64,000 nucleotides of DNA from CAYYIS01 sp964470965 (lineage in GTDB: Bacteria > JAAXHH01 > JABIQT01), in NCBI GenBank assembly GCA_964470965.1, contig CAYYIS010000017.1, positions 25,619 through 89,618 on the forward strand, written 5' to 3'. The translations under genes were made by a program, and so were the position numbers. Positions 34,246 to 43,281 of the stretch are shown here, in pieces (position 1 is the stretch's first letter; each line of letters starts with the position of its first letter). The notes beneath the pieces are model-generated. The model did not search any database, had not been told where the DNA came from, and saw only the letters and a program-made list of their open reading frames with translations.

Positions 34246-35574
34246 TCAGGCTGATCGTTTCATCCAATAATATAGTGGGATACCTGCCATCAGGAGCATC
34301 CCCCCCAATACAATAGACTCCAAACCGGTGCCGTAAATAATCCATATGACAAATATCAGGCCAATGACCGAGATAGCCGGCGTGAGTCCTGCGCGGCGCG
34401 GGGGAAACGCTGAAGGATCCCGTTTGGACATCACGTATTCGCCATATGTCGTAGTAACATGAGGTATAAGCGTCATCAGGACCGATAGAAGGACTATAAA
34501 TTCAAAAGTATCGAGCAAAGTGCGGGAAAGTCTCAGGGCCACAAGCAGGCTGGCTATTACACCGGCGATTATCAGGCTAACGTACGGTGTGTGGTATTTC
34601 CGGTGAATTTGCGCCAGGGCCGTGGGGAAAAGCCCGTCTGCAGCCACCCCAAGCGGTATCCGCCCTGAGAGCAATATCCATCCATTCAACGTGCCGATCC
34701 CTGATACCAGTGCCCCTACGGCCATGAGCGTACCACCCCAGGATCCGAGAACCCTGGCAGCCGCCAGGGCAACGGGGCTGGAAGACTGTGCAATTTCATC
34801 GTTAGACAGAATACCCATGACACTGATACTGATCAGTAGGTACACGACGGTCGTTATACCGAATCCTATCAAGGTACTTTTTCGGATGGAATTCGGATTA
34901 TCAACCTCTTCCGCAGGTACTGTGGCGGATTCAAGGCCGGCGAAGGCCCAAACGGTTAATGCGGCACCCGCGGATATCGCAGCAATGATAGATCCCGTGT
35001 CCGGGCTGTGCGGCGCAAAGGGTGTGAAATTTCCCGGCTCAAAATACCATATGGCCACCACGCTGAATGTTAACAAAGGTATTAACTTGGCGGCCGTTGC
35101 GACGACCGTAACGGCCGCTCCTTGCTTTATACCGGTGATATTGATGCCTACCAGTACCCAGATGAGAAAGAGGCACATTACAACTTGCAGGGCGGGACTG
35201 TTTTCGAGTGTTTCATTAAAAACACTGAGGTAACCTACCGTGGCGATTACGATCGCCGCATTGCCTATTATGACACTAAGCCAGTAACTGAATGCGATCT
35301 CAAATCCAACAAAATCGCCGAAGGCCCTTCGCGCATAGACGGAGGGGCCCCCGCTCTTGGGATAGGCGCTGCCCATATCAGCATAAATGACGGCGAGGAA
35401 GAAATAGCCGACTGCGGTGAGAATCCAGGATACGATGGATAGCGGACCGGCCTCATTCGCAAGTGAGGCCGGCAGGGTATAGATCCCGGTACCTACCATG
35501 TTCCCGACAATCAGAGCCACGGCGGAAATCATGCCCATGCCTTTTATCAGGGTGCGACCGTTCGTCTGATTCAT
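34246..35574 (-). CDS. APC-family amino acid permease
   Basis: This 442-residue membrane protein has about 12 transmembrane segments. The first segment carries VALIVGNMVGTGIYTLPASLA, the APC substrate-binding helix with GxG(x)G-I, and helix 6 contains WAFAGLESATVPAEEVDNP, the second family hallmark. ATG 35574 follows GGAG at 7 bases; a longer in-frame reading overlaps the preceding gene. It directly follows the amidinotransferase-fold gene (16-base gap), suggesting uptake or exchange of an arginine-type or guanidino compound. This pairing is suggestive only. Confidence 0.9.
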   Translation of the reverse strand: MNQTNGRTLIKGMGMISAVALIVGNMVGTGIYTLPASLANEAGPLSIVSWILTAVGYFFLAVIYADMGSAYPKSGGPSVYARRAFGDFVGFEIAFSYWLSVIIGNAAIVIATVGYLSVFNETLENSPALQVVMCLFLIWVLVGINITGIKQGAAVTVVATAAKLIPLLTFSVVAIWYFEPGNFTPFAPHSPDTGSIIAAISAGAALTVWAFAGLESATVPAEEVDNPNSIRKSTLIGFGITTVVYLLISISVMGILSNDEIAQSSSPVALAAARVLGSWGGTLMAVGALVSGIGTLNGWILLSGRIPLGVAADGLFPTALAQIHRKYHTPYVSLIIAGVIASLLVALRLSRTLLDTFEFIVLLSVLMTLIPHVTTTYGEYVMSKRDPSAFPPRRAGLTPAISVIGLIFVIWIIYGTGLESIVLGGMLLMAGIPLYYWMKRSA

Positions 35575-35590
35575 CGGGATCTCCGTGTTG

Positions 35591-36556
35591 TCATGCCAGC
35601 AGTGGCGGATCGGATTCACGACGTTTCAGGAATGCGGTCATACAGTGGATCGCACCCCAGCCCTTGCGTAGCTCTGATACATCGACAGGAATGACTTCTA
35701 CGTCGTGTTTCTCGAGTAATTTAATTGTTTCAGGCACATCATGGGGGATTACTATTTTACGAGGTGCGAGCGCAACGAAGTTTAAGGCGAGGCAGTTCCG
35801 TAACTCATCGATTGAAGGTACTTCGAGGATTTCGATACCTTTCCTGTTTAATGGCTGCCAAACGTCGTAAGGCGTCTGCCATGGAAACATAATCGCAAGA
35901 TCGTGGTCCAGCATGTTGAATAGGCCATCCACATGAGCGTGACCGTATGGGATAGGGAATCGGACAAATTCCTTTACTCCGATCGACCGCAATGTCTCCT
36001 CCACCTGCCTAGCACCCTCGGCGTTCGCCCGTACGCCCGTCCCTATGACAACAGTCTCGCGGTCTACCCACATGGCACATGCTCCCTCGAAGACACCCGC
36101 CCCGTGGATCGTTTTGACGACAGGCACTCCCAGTTTACCCAGTGACTCGGCTACATAGCGCTCTTCACCCCGCCTTGCGGCGATTGCATGCCTGGCAAGA
36201 ATGGCGCCCTCCGGAGTCATGAACACCGAATCGCGCATGAACAAACCGTTGGGGCGGTCCCCGCGCATGTTCTCTACGTAATGTACATCAATGCCGTGCT
36301 CCCGATATATATCAGTGAGCCGGTCGTGCTGCTCCCGGGCTTTAACCGGATCCATCAAGTCGAGCCATCTCCAGGGATGCGGATCATCCATTTTTTCGAT
36401 TTCAAGCCCCGGTCGGCGCATCAGAACCGCTTGCAGCGGGCTCACCTCGGATGAGACACCCCAGTTTCCCCAGTAATCAGCCATTTCGAATTCCATGACC
36501 GTCTCCTGGGCAAACCATTCTTCTTTGCTTTCACTGTATGTCTGGTCTTTTGCCAT
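35591..36556 (-). CDS. Amidinotransferase/dimethylarginine dimethylaminohydrolase-fold enzyme
   Basis: This 321-residue guanidino-modifying enzyme of the pentein fold is related to arginine deiminase, DDAH and glycine amidinotransferase. The catalytic Cys is in the C-terminal GWGAIHCMTAFLKR, the His in YGHAHVDGLF, and the Glu/Asp segment in GAGVFEGACAMW. FMRDSVFMTPEGAILAR near residue 115 is also typical. It lies 9 bases from the M16 gene upstream and 16 from the APC permease downstream. It might hydrolyse or transfer an amidino group of arginine or a methylated derivative. Which of the reactions it performs cannot be decided from sequence alone. Confidence 0.87.
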   Translation of the reverse strand: MAKDQTYSESKEEWFAQETVMEFEMADYWGNWGVSSEVSPLQAVLMRRPGLEIEKMDDPHPWRWLDLMDPVKAREQHDRLTDIYREHGIDVHYVENMRGDRPNGLFMRDSVFMTPEGAILARHAIAARRGEERYVAESLGKLGVPVVKTIHGAGVFEGACAMWVDRETVVIGTGVRANAEGARQVEETLRSIGVKEFVRFPIPYGHAHVDGLFNMLDHDLAIMFPWQTPYDVWQPLNRKGIEILEVPSIDELRNCLALNFVALAPRKIVIPHDVPETIKLLEKHDVEVIPVDVSELRKGWGAIHCMTAFLKRRESDPPLLA

Positions 36557-36565
36557 GATGTCCCG

Positions 36566-39268
36566 TTATACAGTGTCATGATCCCGGTGTGAGATTATCC
36601 CATCCTCTGTCAGGTCAATGACATCCATGATACCTTCCAGCTGAGGCTCAAGCTGGCTCCGGTCGCCGATAAGGAGATAGGTCGCAAGGTCAGGCCTGGC
36701 ATATTTCCGGGCTGCCGCATTGACCTCTTCGAGCGTGGCCTGCTCTATTTCCGCCATTGCCCGCCGTAATTCTCCCATAGGTAAACCCATGCTCCAGAGA
36801 CCGGCCGTCTGACCACCGAGGCGGCGTATGGTCTCAAACTGCTGCGCATAGCCACGAACAAGGTTGGTTCTCGCATCTGACAACTCTTCTTCGGTAATCG
36901 GTCTGTCACCCGCGATACCGTTCAATTCATCTATCAATTCCTTCAGGGCCAGGCCTGTTTTATCACCCTGTACAGCACTCTGGACTGACCAGATTCCGGC
37001 GGAGGAATGTAAAGACAAGCCTGAGGAAATGCCGTAGGTAATCCCTTTGTCCTCACGAAGGTTATGGTTCAATCGCGATTCAAATCCACCGCCCAAGATT
37101 ATATCCGCTAGCCTGAGAGGGTAGTAATCCGGTGTTGTGCGACGAGGTCCTGGAATAGCTTGATATACAACTGTTTGTGGAGAACCGGGTCGGTCCACAA
37201 CGTATATTTTGTTCGGTCCTGCAGGCCTGGGATCCCCGACCGAGCGCGCTTGGATCTCATTAGATTGCCAAGCTCCGAAGTGGTCGCTCGCGAGTTTAAC
37301 GGCTGTATCGAGTTTGATGTCACCGGTCATTATGAGCGCTGACTGCGCAGGTCCCCAGAATTCATCGTGGGGCTGCATGATTTCAAGCCGCGAAATATGT
37401 TCCATTGCGGCTTCATCTCCGTGGAGTGGGCGACCGTACACGTGTTCTGGTCCGTACATCAACATGGGGGCGAGGCGAGCGGCCAGGGACTGCGGGTCTG
37501 CTTTGCGCTGCGCTATGAAATCAAGGTTTCGTTTTACTTCGCGATCGATTTCTTCTTCGGGGAACAAGGGATTAAGGGCGATATCGGAAAAGATATCCAT
37601 AGCAGAATCCACATTGCGTGTCAGCGACTCGAAGGAAATCGCGGAGGATTCCCGATAAACCATACCCTGTATATCCACGCCGGTGTTGCCCAACTCGTCA
37701 GCAATTTCCAGGGCTGACCGGCTCTGTGTGCCTTTGTCTATCGTCATCATCATGAGATGGGAAGCGCCGGTGCGGTCCGGTGGATCGTATGCGCTTCCTG
37801 CCCGAACCACGAAGGTTGCCGTTACTTTCGGTAAATCAGGACGTTCTACTACATAAACTTCGAGGCCATTATCCAGCGCTCCCGACTGAATATCCGGAAC
37901 CCGGAACGGTGTGTCCTTTCCTAGAGAGGGCCGATCAGAACGATCGAGGCTGTTGGCGGACGCACGATATTGCGGTTCAGGATGAAATCGGATTATCAAG
38001 CGGTCTTCCGTATCCAGCCATCGACGCGCCGCATCGGTGATCTGGTCGCGGGTTACGCGGAGGAATTGATCATATTCGTTCTGGAAGTGTCCGGGGTCAC
38101 CCTTGTAGACATTCGATTCATTCAGTCGGTCTGCTTTTCCGCCGAAACCCCCTATCCGCTCTAATTCGGATACGAACCTGTACTCCCATGAGGTCTTCGC
38201 ACGGTTCATTTCATCCTCGGTTGGTCCTTCGGAAGCCAACTTGTGAATCTGACTGGATATTTCCAGTTCTACCGCTGTGACGGAAGCGCCGGGTCGAACG
38301 GATGCAATCGCTACAAACATCCCGGATATTTCCTGCGACACATCGAAAGCTGTCACATCGGTACATAACTGTGAATCGTACACGAGCGATTTTTTCAATC
38401 GTGAAGATAAGCCGTCCCGAAGAATCGTGGATGTTATGTCCAGTTTCGCTTCATCGGGTTCAAACCGTGCTGGACCGGGCCACATGATGTATGTCCGTGC
38501 CTGGGGTACGCGGTCATCGATATCGAGGGTTTTTTCGCCATCAAGAGAAGGAATCCAGCGTGTCGGTCGATTGATCAACGGCCCCGGGGGGATATCGCCG
38601 TAGTATGTTTCCACAAGAGACCTGGCCTGATCGGCATCGAAATCTCCGGCGATGACCAGCGAGAGGTTGTTAGGCGTGTAAAATGTCTTGAAAAAATTAC
38701 GTACGTCATCGGTGGTTGCCGCTTCCAGATCTTCATGGCTGCCGATTACGGGCCACGAGTACGGATGTCCGGCAGGATACAGATTCTCGCATACCAGTTG
38801 CACCCACTGACCGTAGGGTTGGTTCTCCAACCCCTGTCGGCGTTCATTTCGGACCACATCACGCTGGTTTTCAAAATTCTCCTCCGTCAATGCCTCCGCC
38901 AGCGTGGCCGCACGATCCGATTCCAACCATAACACATGTTCCAGGTTCCCGGACGGTACGGTGGCAAAATAGTTGGTTCGATCGTGGCTTGTGGTGCCGT
39001 TTACCCCGCCTTCTCTGAGGTTTGCGCCTGCGTTTTCCACATATTTAAAATATCCCTCCGGAGCGTTTTGGGACCCCTCAAACATCAGGTGTTCAAAAAG
39101 GTGCGCAAACCCTGTTCGACCGGGTTTTTCGTTCTTCGACCCCACATGAAACCATTGATTCACGTGTACGATAGGCAATTTTCGGTCAATGTGAAGGATA
39201 AGCTCCAGGCCGTTGTCGAGGGTGTGTTTTTCGAACTCAAGCCTGGGAATGGATGTTGATGGTGTCAA
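36566..39268 (-). CDS. M16-family (insulinase/pitrilysin) metallopeptidase, two-domain
   Basis: This 900-residue zinc peptidase has an active first half and an inactive second half in one chain. The active site is HLFEH (HxxEH) near residue 58, with the third ligand Glu in QRDVVRNERRQGLE about 75 residues downstream. The second half begins near NGLEVYVVERPD and has HLMMM at the equivalent site, so it lacks catalytic residues, as in pitrilysin-type proteins. No signal peptide is visible. The start is a TTG at 39268 whose TGA-overlap (TTGA) couples it to the propeller gene. It probably degrades peptides in the cytosol or periplasm. Confidence 0.92.
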   Translation of the reverse strand: MTPSTSIPRLEFEKHTLDNGLELILHIDRKLPIVHVNQWFHVGSKNEKPGRTGFAHLFEHLMFEGSQNAPEGYFKYVENAGANLREGGVNGTTSHDRTNYFATVPSGNLEHVLWLESDRAATLAEALTEENFENQRDVVRNERRQGLENQPYGQWVQLVCENLYPAGHPYSWPVIGSHEDLEAATTDDVRNFFKTFYTPNNLSLVIAGDFDADQARSLVETYYGDIPPGPLINRPTRWIPSLDGEKTLDIDDRVPQARTYIMWPGPARFEPDEAKLDITSTILRDGLSSRLKKSLVYDSQLCTDVTAFDVSQEISGMFVAIASVRPGASVTAVELEISSQIHKLASEGPTEDEMNRAKTSWEYRFVSELERIGGFGGKADRLNESNVYKGDPGHFQNEYDQFLRVTRDQITDAARRWLDTEDRLIIRFHPEPQYRASANSLDRSDRPSLGKDTPFRVPDIQSGALDNGLEVYVVERPDLPKVTATFVVRAGSAYDPPDRTGASHLMMMTIDKGTQSRSALEIADELGNTGVDIQGMVYRESSAISFESLTRNVDSAMDIFSDIALNPLFPEEEIDREVKRNLDFIAQRKADPQSLAARLAPMLMYGPEHVYGRPLHGDEAAMEHISRLEIMQPHDEFWGPAQSALIMTGDIKLDTAVKLASDHFGAWQSNEIQARSVGDPRPAGPNKIYVVDRPGSPQTVVYQAIPGPRRTTPDYYPLRLADIILGGGFESRLNHNLREDKGITYGISSGLSLHSSAGIWSVQSAVQGDKTGLALKELIDELNGIAGDRPITEEELSDARTNLVRGYAQQFETIRRLGGQTAGLWSMGLPMGELRRAMAEIEQATLEEVNAAARKYARPDLATYLLIGDRSQLEPQLEGIMDVIDLTEDGIISHRDHDTV

Positions 39269-39894
39269 TCTCTAATCCCCCGGTAGACTTCACGCGTGGT
39301 GGCATCACAGATCCAGAACTCGCCTTGCCACAGGGTGAATCCGTGTGGTTCCGTGCCAACGACATCGACCCGTTCCACCTGTTTCCCGGATTGAGGGTCA
39401 TAGAGGAAAACAGCGTTTTCATTAGTATCCACACACCATAATCTGCCATTCTCCCACGCAAGGCCATGCGGTCTGTCTCCCGGCGCCGGAAACGATTGAA
39501 TAATATTCCAGGTTTCCGGATTCACCCTGTAAATCGTGGCCGAGGGCGGTGTTGTGACCCAGAGCTCTCCGTCCACCCATTCTAGCCCGTGGGAACCAGT
39601 TTTTCCTGCGCCTGGCGCCGGATAACGTGCGATGGTATCACCGGATGTCGGATCGCATTTCAAAACCTCGCTTGTGTAGGTGGAGGAAATCCAGAGATGG
39701 GTGCCACTGTGCGTGATACCACTGCCGCGATCGGATTTTGTATCGAAGGATTTCAGTACGGTGCCGTCGTGGTATGATTGACAGGTTACCTTATTGTTTC
39801 CCTGATCCAGAATCCATAAACCTTCGGTAGATCCCTGCATACCGTTGGGATGAGGACCGGGTGCGTCGAATGCCTTGGTGAGGTGCAGACTCAT
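39265..39894 (-). CDS. Vgb/YncE-like beta-propeller protein
   Basis: This 209-residue protein is made of repeated strands of the virginiamycin-B lyase/SMP-30-like propeller type. Examples are GLWILDQGNNKV, LWISSTYTSEV, LWVTTPPSATIY and LWCVDTNENAVF, spaced by about 40-45 residues. It has no signal peptide. At this length it would give about five blades, so it may be incomplete or act as an oligomer. Such propellers act as lyases, cyclotransferases or ligand sensors. It starts the - strand operon with M16, amidinotransferase and APC genes. Confidence 0.72.
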   Translation of the reverse strand: MSLHLTKAFDAPGPHPNGMQGSTEGLWILDQGNNKVTCQSYHDGTVLKSFDTKSDRGSGITHSGTHLWISSTYTSEVLKCDPTSGDTIARYPAPGAGKTGSHGLEWVDGELWVTTPPSATIYRVNPETWNIIQSFPAPGDRPHGLAWENGRLWCVDTNENAVFLYDPQSGKQVERVDVVGTEPHGFTLWQGEFWICDATTREVYRGIRD

Positions 39895-39952
39895 GAGAGA
39901 CCTTTTTGGTGCGGAGTGTGGAGCGCGGAATTTTGACTAATATATGCTGACT

Positions 39953-39981
39953 ATTATGCTCCGACTGGAATTATATGTCAA
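39953..39981 (-). promoter_or_regulatory. Sigma-70-type promoter for propeller-M16 operon
   Basis: On the - strand, TTGACA (39981-39976) and CATAAT (39958-39953) are spaced by 17 bases, with a perfect -35 and a five-of-six -10. The predicted start near 39946 lies about 50 bases before ATG 39894. Confidence 0.6.
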
Positions 39982-39998
39982 GCCGTTCTTAATACCGT

Positions 39999-40027
39999 TT
40001 GACTTTATAATTTTTATTCCCTATATT
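39999..40027 (+). promoter_or_regulatory. Sigma-70-type promoter for typA
   Basis: TTGACT (39999-40004) and TATATT (40022-40027) are spaced by 17 bases; each matches five of six consensus positions. The predicted start near 40034 gives a leader of about 68 bases before typA. It is divergent from the promoter at 39953-39981. Confidence 0.6.
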
Positions 40028-40101
40028 CTGCCCCCTTTGTCGTTTGAACGGAGTAACAAATCCCGTTTCCATTGATAAATAGACAGCGAGATCGGATCAG
40101 A

Positions 40102-41919
40102 ATGGACAGACGTGAAAATCTTCGAAACATAGCCATTATCGCTCACGTAGATCATGGTAAGACAACGCTGGTGGATGCCATGCTTCGGCAATCCCTCGTG
40201 CATCGGAACATCGATGCCCTTGGTGAGCGGATCATGGATTCCATGGATCTGGAACGGGAACGTGGGATCACCATAAAATCAAAGAACGCCAGCATCGAAT
40301 ATAAAGATGTTAAAATCAACATAGTGGATACACCAGGCCATGCAGATTTTGGCGGTGAAGTAGAACGCATTCTCCAGATGGTAGACGGAGCCCTTCTGCT
40401 GATCGATGCCAAAGAAGGTCCGATGCCACAGACGCGCTTCGTGCTGCGTAAAGCGATCCAGCTGGGGATCCCCGCGATTGTTGTTGTGAATAAAATCGAT
40501 CGGCCCAATGCGGATTTCGATGATGTGGTCAACCGTACATTCGACCTGTTTGTGGAATTGGAAGCAGGCGATGACCAACTTGATTTCCCGGTCGTGTATA
40601 CCTCTGCCCTGGCGGGTACGGCTACGCTTGACCCCACTCAAGCGTCAGGCAACCTGGTCCCACTTTTAGATACTATCATCGAGTCTATTCCATCCCCTGA
40701 AATTATTCATGACCACCCGTTACAGCTGTTGGTATTGGCATTGCAATACGACCAGTACAAGGGGCAGATGGGCATCGGTAAAGTCCTGGCCGGATCCATT
40801 GGGAAGGGTGACCCGATCGTTCAGATCAAGCCGGACGGGAGCCAGATTCCCGGAAAAGTGACCGGACTGCTGGAATTTGAGGGGCTTCAGAGAAAGGAAG
40901 TGGACCGTGCCGAAGCCGGTGAAATCGTGGCTGTCGCCGGAATGTCTGATGTTAAGATTGGAGATACGATCGCGGATCCAGCCAATCCGATTGGATTACC
41001 CGCTGTAAAGATCGATGAGCCTACCGTCCGGATGACTTTCGGTGTGAATACCAGTCCATTCAGCGGCCTGGATGGAACCCACGTCACATCCCAGCGGTTA
41101 AAAGAGCGGCTTTGGAAAGAAACGGAGACCAATGTCGCTCTAAGAGTGCAGGAAACTGCCAGCCGGGACACATTTCTCGTGTCAGGCCGTGGAGAGTTGC
41201 ATCTAGCCATATTGATTGAAACTATGCGACGGGAGGGATACGAGATGCAGGTATCCCAGCCCGAGGTGATTCTAAAACGGGAGAACGGTGCAACTCTCGA
41301 GCCGTACGAGCACCTCTCCATTGACATACCTTCTGATTATCAAGGGGTGATCATGGAAGAGTTGGGAGCTCGCGGTGCGGAACTGCTCGTAGTGATTCCT
41401 ATGGGCACCGCCGAGATACACATGGAGTATTCCATTCCTACACGAGGCGTGATAGGCCTCAAAACTGAATTGATGACGTCAACGCGGGGGCATGTGATCA
41501 TGCACCATGTTTTCGATCAATATAAGCCGGTCGACGGACCAGTCACACTGGGTACTCCGCATGGTTCCCTGATCGCGGCAGTACCTGGTTCCAGCACGGC
41601 GTATGCATTGGACAATGCCCAGGAACGGGGCTCACTGTTCATAGGTCCGGGACTGGCCGTATACATGGGAATGGTTATCGGGCAAAGCGCCCGCGACCAG
41701 GATCTTGACATCAACGTGTGCAAAGCAAAAAACCTCACTAATATGCGTGCTGCGGGTGCTGATGCAGCTATAAACCTGACCCCGCCCAAACCCGTGACAC
41801 TGGAATACGCACTTGAATACATCGGATCGGATGAACTGGTCGAGATTACTCCTAAAAGTATTCGCCTGCGAAAAAAAATTCTGGATTCAAGCCACAGGAA
41901 ACGCCAACCGAGAGTGTGA
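40102..41919 (+). CDS. typA: TypA/BipA ribosome-associated GTPase
   Basis: This 605-residue translational GTPase binds ribosomes and aids 50S assembly and stress adaptation. The GTPase motifs are AHVDHGKTT (G1), RGITIKSKNAS (switch I), DTPGHADFGGEVER (G3) and NKIDRPNADFDDV (G4). The EF-G-like domains II, III and V and the BipA-specific C-terminal domain follow, with PTRGVIGLKTELMTSTRG and KNLTNMRAAGADAAINLTPPK. ATG 40102 gives the normal length; an in-frame TTG at 40072 adds 10 residues without a ribosome site. Confidence 0.97.
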   Translation: MDRRENLRNIAIIAHVDHGKTTLVDAMLRQSLVHRNIDALGERIMDSMDLERERGITIKSKNASIEYKDVKINIVDTPGHADFGGEVERILQMVDGALLLIDAKEGPMPQTRFVLRKAIQLGIPAIVVVNKIDRPNADFDDVVNRTFDLFVELEAGDDQLDFPVVYTSALAGTATLDPTQASGNLVPLLDTIIESIPSPEIIHDHPLQLLVLALQYDQYKGQMGIGKVLAGSIGKGDPIVQIKPDGSQIPGKVTGLLEFEGLQRKEVDRAEAGEIVAVAGMSDVKIGDTIADPANPIGLPAVKIDEPTVRMTFGVNTSPFSGLDGTHVTSQRLKERLWKETETNVALRVQETASRDTFLVSGRGELHLAILIETMRREGYEMQVSQPEVILKRENGATLEPYEHLSIDIPSDYQGVIMEELGARGAELLVVIPMGTAEIHMEYSIPTRGVIGLKTELMTSTRGHVIMHHVFDQYKPVDGPVTLGTPHGSLIAAVPGSSTAYALDNAQERGSLFIGPGLAVYMGMVIGQSARDQDLDINVCKAKNLTNMRAAGADAAINLTPPKPVTLEYALEYIGSDELVEITPKSIRLRKKILDSSHRKRQPRV

Positions 41920-41960
41920 CCGGTAACTATTCACTTCCAAGTGGATGAAAAGGAGCCCCC

Positions 41961-42788
41961 TTGCGTATCGACAGCCATCAGCATTACTGGAAAATTGATC
42001 GTGGGGATTACGGCTGGATGTCCCCTGATTTAAAAGTATTAAATAGAGATTACCTGCCGGGGGATCTGCTGCCGCACCTTGATAGGCATAAAATCGACAA
42101 AACGGTAATCGTGCAGGCCGCTGACACGATCGCTGAAACCGATTTTATCCTTGTACTAGCTGAGGGGAACGACCGGGTCGGAGGGGTCGTCGGTTGGCTT
42201 GATATGGAGGCTGATGACTTTGAAGACAAGTTGACCGAATACAGATCGAAATCCAAATTTGTCGGGATCAGGCCGGTCATCCATGACATTTCCGATGACG
42301 CGTGGATGATTCGCCCAAAAGTGCTTGAAAGTTTTAAACACCTTGCGGATCTGGATTTTCCTTTTGAATTTTTAACGTTTAGCCGGCACCTGCCTTTTGT
42401 CCTCCAGGTTCTTGAGAACGTCCCGGGCCTCAGGGCTGTGATGGATCATATCTCCAAGCCGGAAATCAAAGATGGAAACATGCAGCCCTGGCAGGACCTT
42501 CTGAAAGAGGTGGCGGCTCATCCGAATGCATATTGTAAGATGTCCGGCATGATCACCGAGGCTGATCACGAACACTGGACCGTGGACGATCTCCGTCCCT
42601 ATGTGGACCACGTCCTTGAATGTTTCGGTCCCGATCGGTTGATGTACGGGAGTGATTGGCCCGTGTGCCTGCTTGCAGGATCGTATGAAAGGGTAATCGG
42701 GGCTGCCGAGACGTTGACCTCCGATATGGATGAGGATTCAAAGGCAAAGGTGTTCGGCGGTAACGCCGTCAAGTTTTACAACCTGTAG
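41961..42788 (+). CDS. Amidohydrolase-2 family protein (sugar lactonase type, COG3618-like)
   Basis: This 275-residue TIM-barrel metal hydrolase is close to L-fuconolactonase/L-rhamnono-gamma-lactonase-type proteins. It has the HxH metal site RIDSHQHYWK at the N-terminus, a barrel His in the VMDHISKPEIKDG segment, and the Asp in LMYGSDWPVC near the C-terminus. Such enzymes open aldonolactones in fucose or rhamnose oxidation. The start is TTG 41961, preceded by AAAAGGAG. It follows typA at 41 bases, so it is probably read from the same promoter or its own, and is not functionally tied to it. Confidence 0.88.
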   Translation: MRIDSHQHYWKIDRGDYGWMSPDLKVLNRDYLPGDLLPHLDRHKIDKTVIVQAADTIAETDFILVLAEGNDRVGGVVGWLDMEADDFEDKLTEYRSKSKFVGIRPVIHDISDDAWMIRPKVLESFKHLADLDFPFEFLTFSRHLPFVLQVLENVPGLRAVMDHISKPEIKDGNMQPWQDLLKEVAAHPNAYCKMSGMITEADHEHWTVDDLRPYVDHVLECFGPDRLMYGSDWPVCLLAGSYERVIGAAETLTSDMDEDSKAKVFGGNAVKFYNL

Positions 42789-42828
42789 CAAGGCCGGTTT
42801 AAACAATCCTTCACCAGAATCATAGACT

Positions 42829-43281
42829 CTAGTCCAGGTCACCGTACGTAGGATCTTCCACGAAGACGGCCCTTTTCATGATAAAACGAATCAAGAAGTA
42901 CATGAGTAGTCCGATCGGCCCCAGGATAAATGTGAGCAGAAGGCAGGGCGCTACATGCCAGTGCAACAACCCCAGTCGGCGGGCGTCCTGAACCTCCCAT
43001 ACACCGACGAAGAGATCAAATGCGAGGTAATGTACCCAACCCGCCAGAAGCAGGTTCGGATTCTGGAATAACCGGGCTATGCCGTCAAGGGAGTCAAAAC
43101 TACCGTCGGTTTGATTCATATAGGTGACGGTGAGATAGGTGTACACCATACTGAGCAGCACCGGAATGATGACAGATGATATCAATCTTGTAGTCCACTT
43201 CCAGCGGGGAGCGAGGAGGAGCAAACTCCAGCCGGGTATCACCATAAAGGTACATATGCTGAAAATCAGATCTGGTGTCAT
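42829..43281 (-). CDS. ABA4-like membrane protein (DUF4281)
   Basis: This 150-residue membrane protein has about four hydrophobic segments. It contains the family core FQNPNLLLAGWVHYLAFDLF, with VQDARRLG and CLLLTFILGPIGLLMYF following. ABA4-like proteins take part in neoxanthin formation in plants; their bacterial role is not established. It is transcribed alone, convergent with the amidohydrolase gene at 41961. Confidence 0.82.
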   Translation of the reverse strand: MTPDLIFSICTFMVIPGWSLLLLAPRWKWTTRLISSVIIPVLLSMVYTYLTVTYMNQTDGSFDSLDGIARLFQNPNLLLAGWVHYLAFDLFVGVWEVQDARRLGLLHWHVAPCLLLTFILGPIGLLMYFLIRFIMKRAVFVEDPTYGDLD

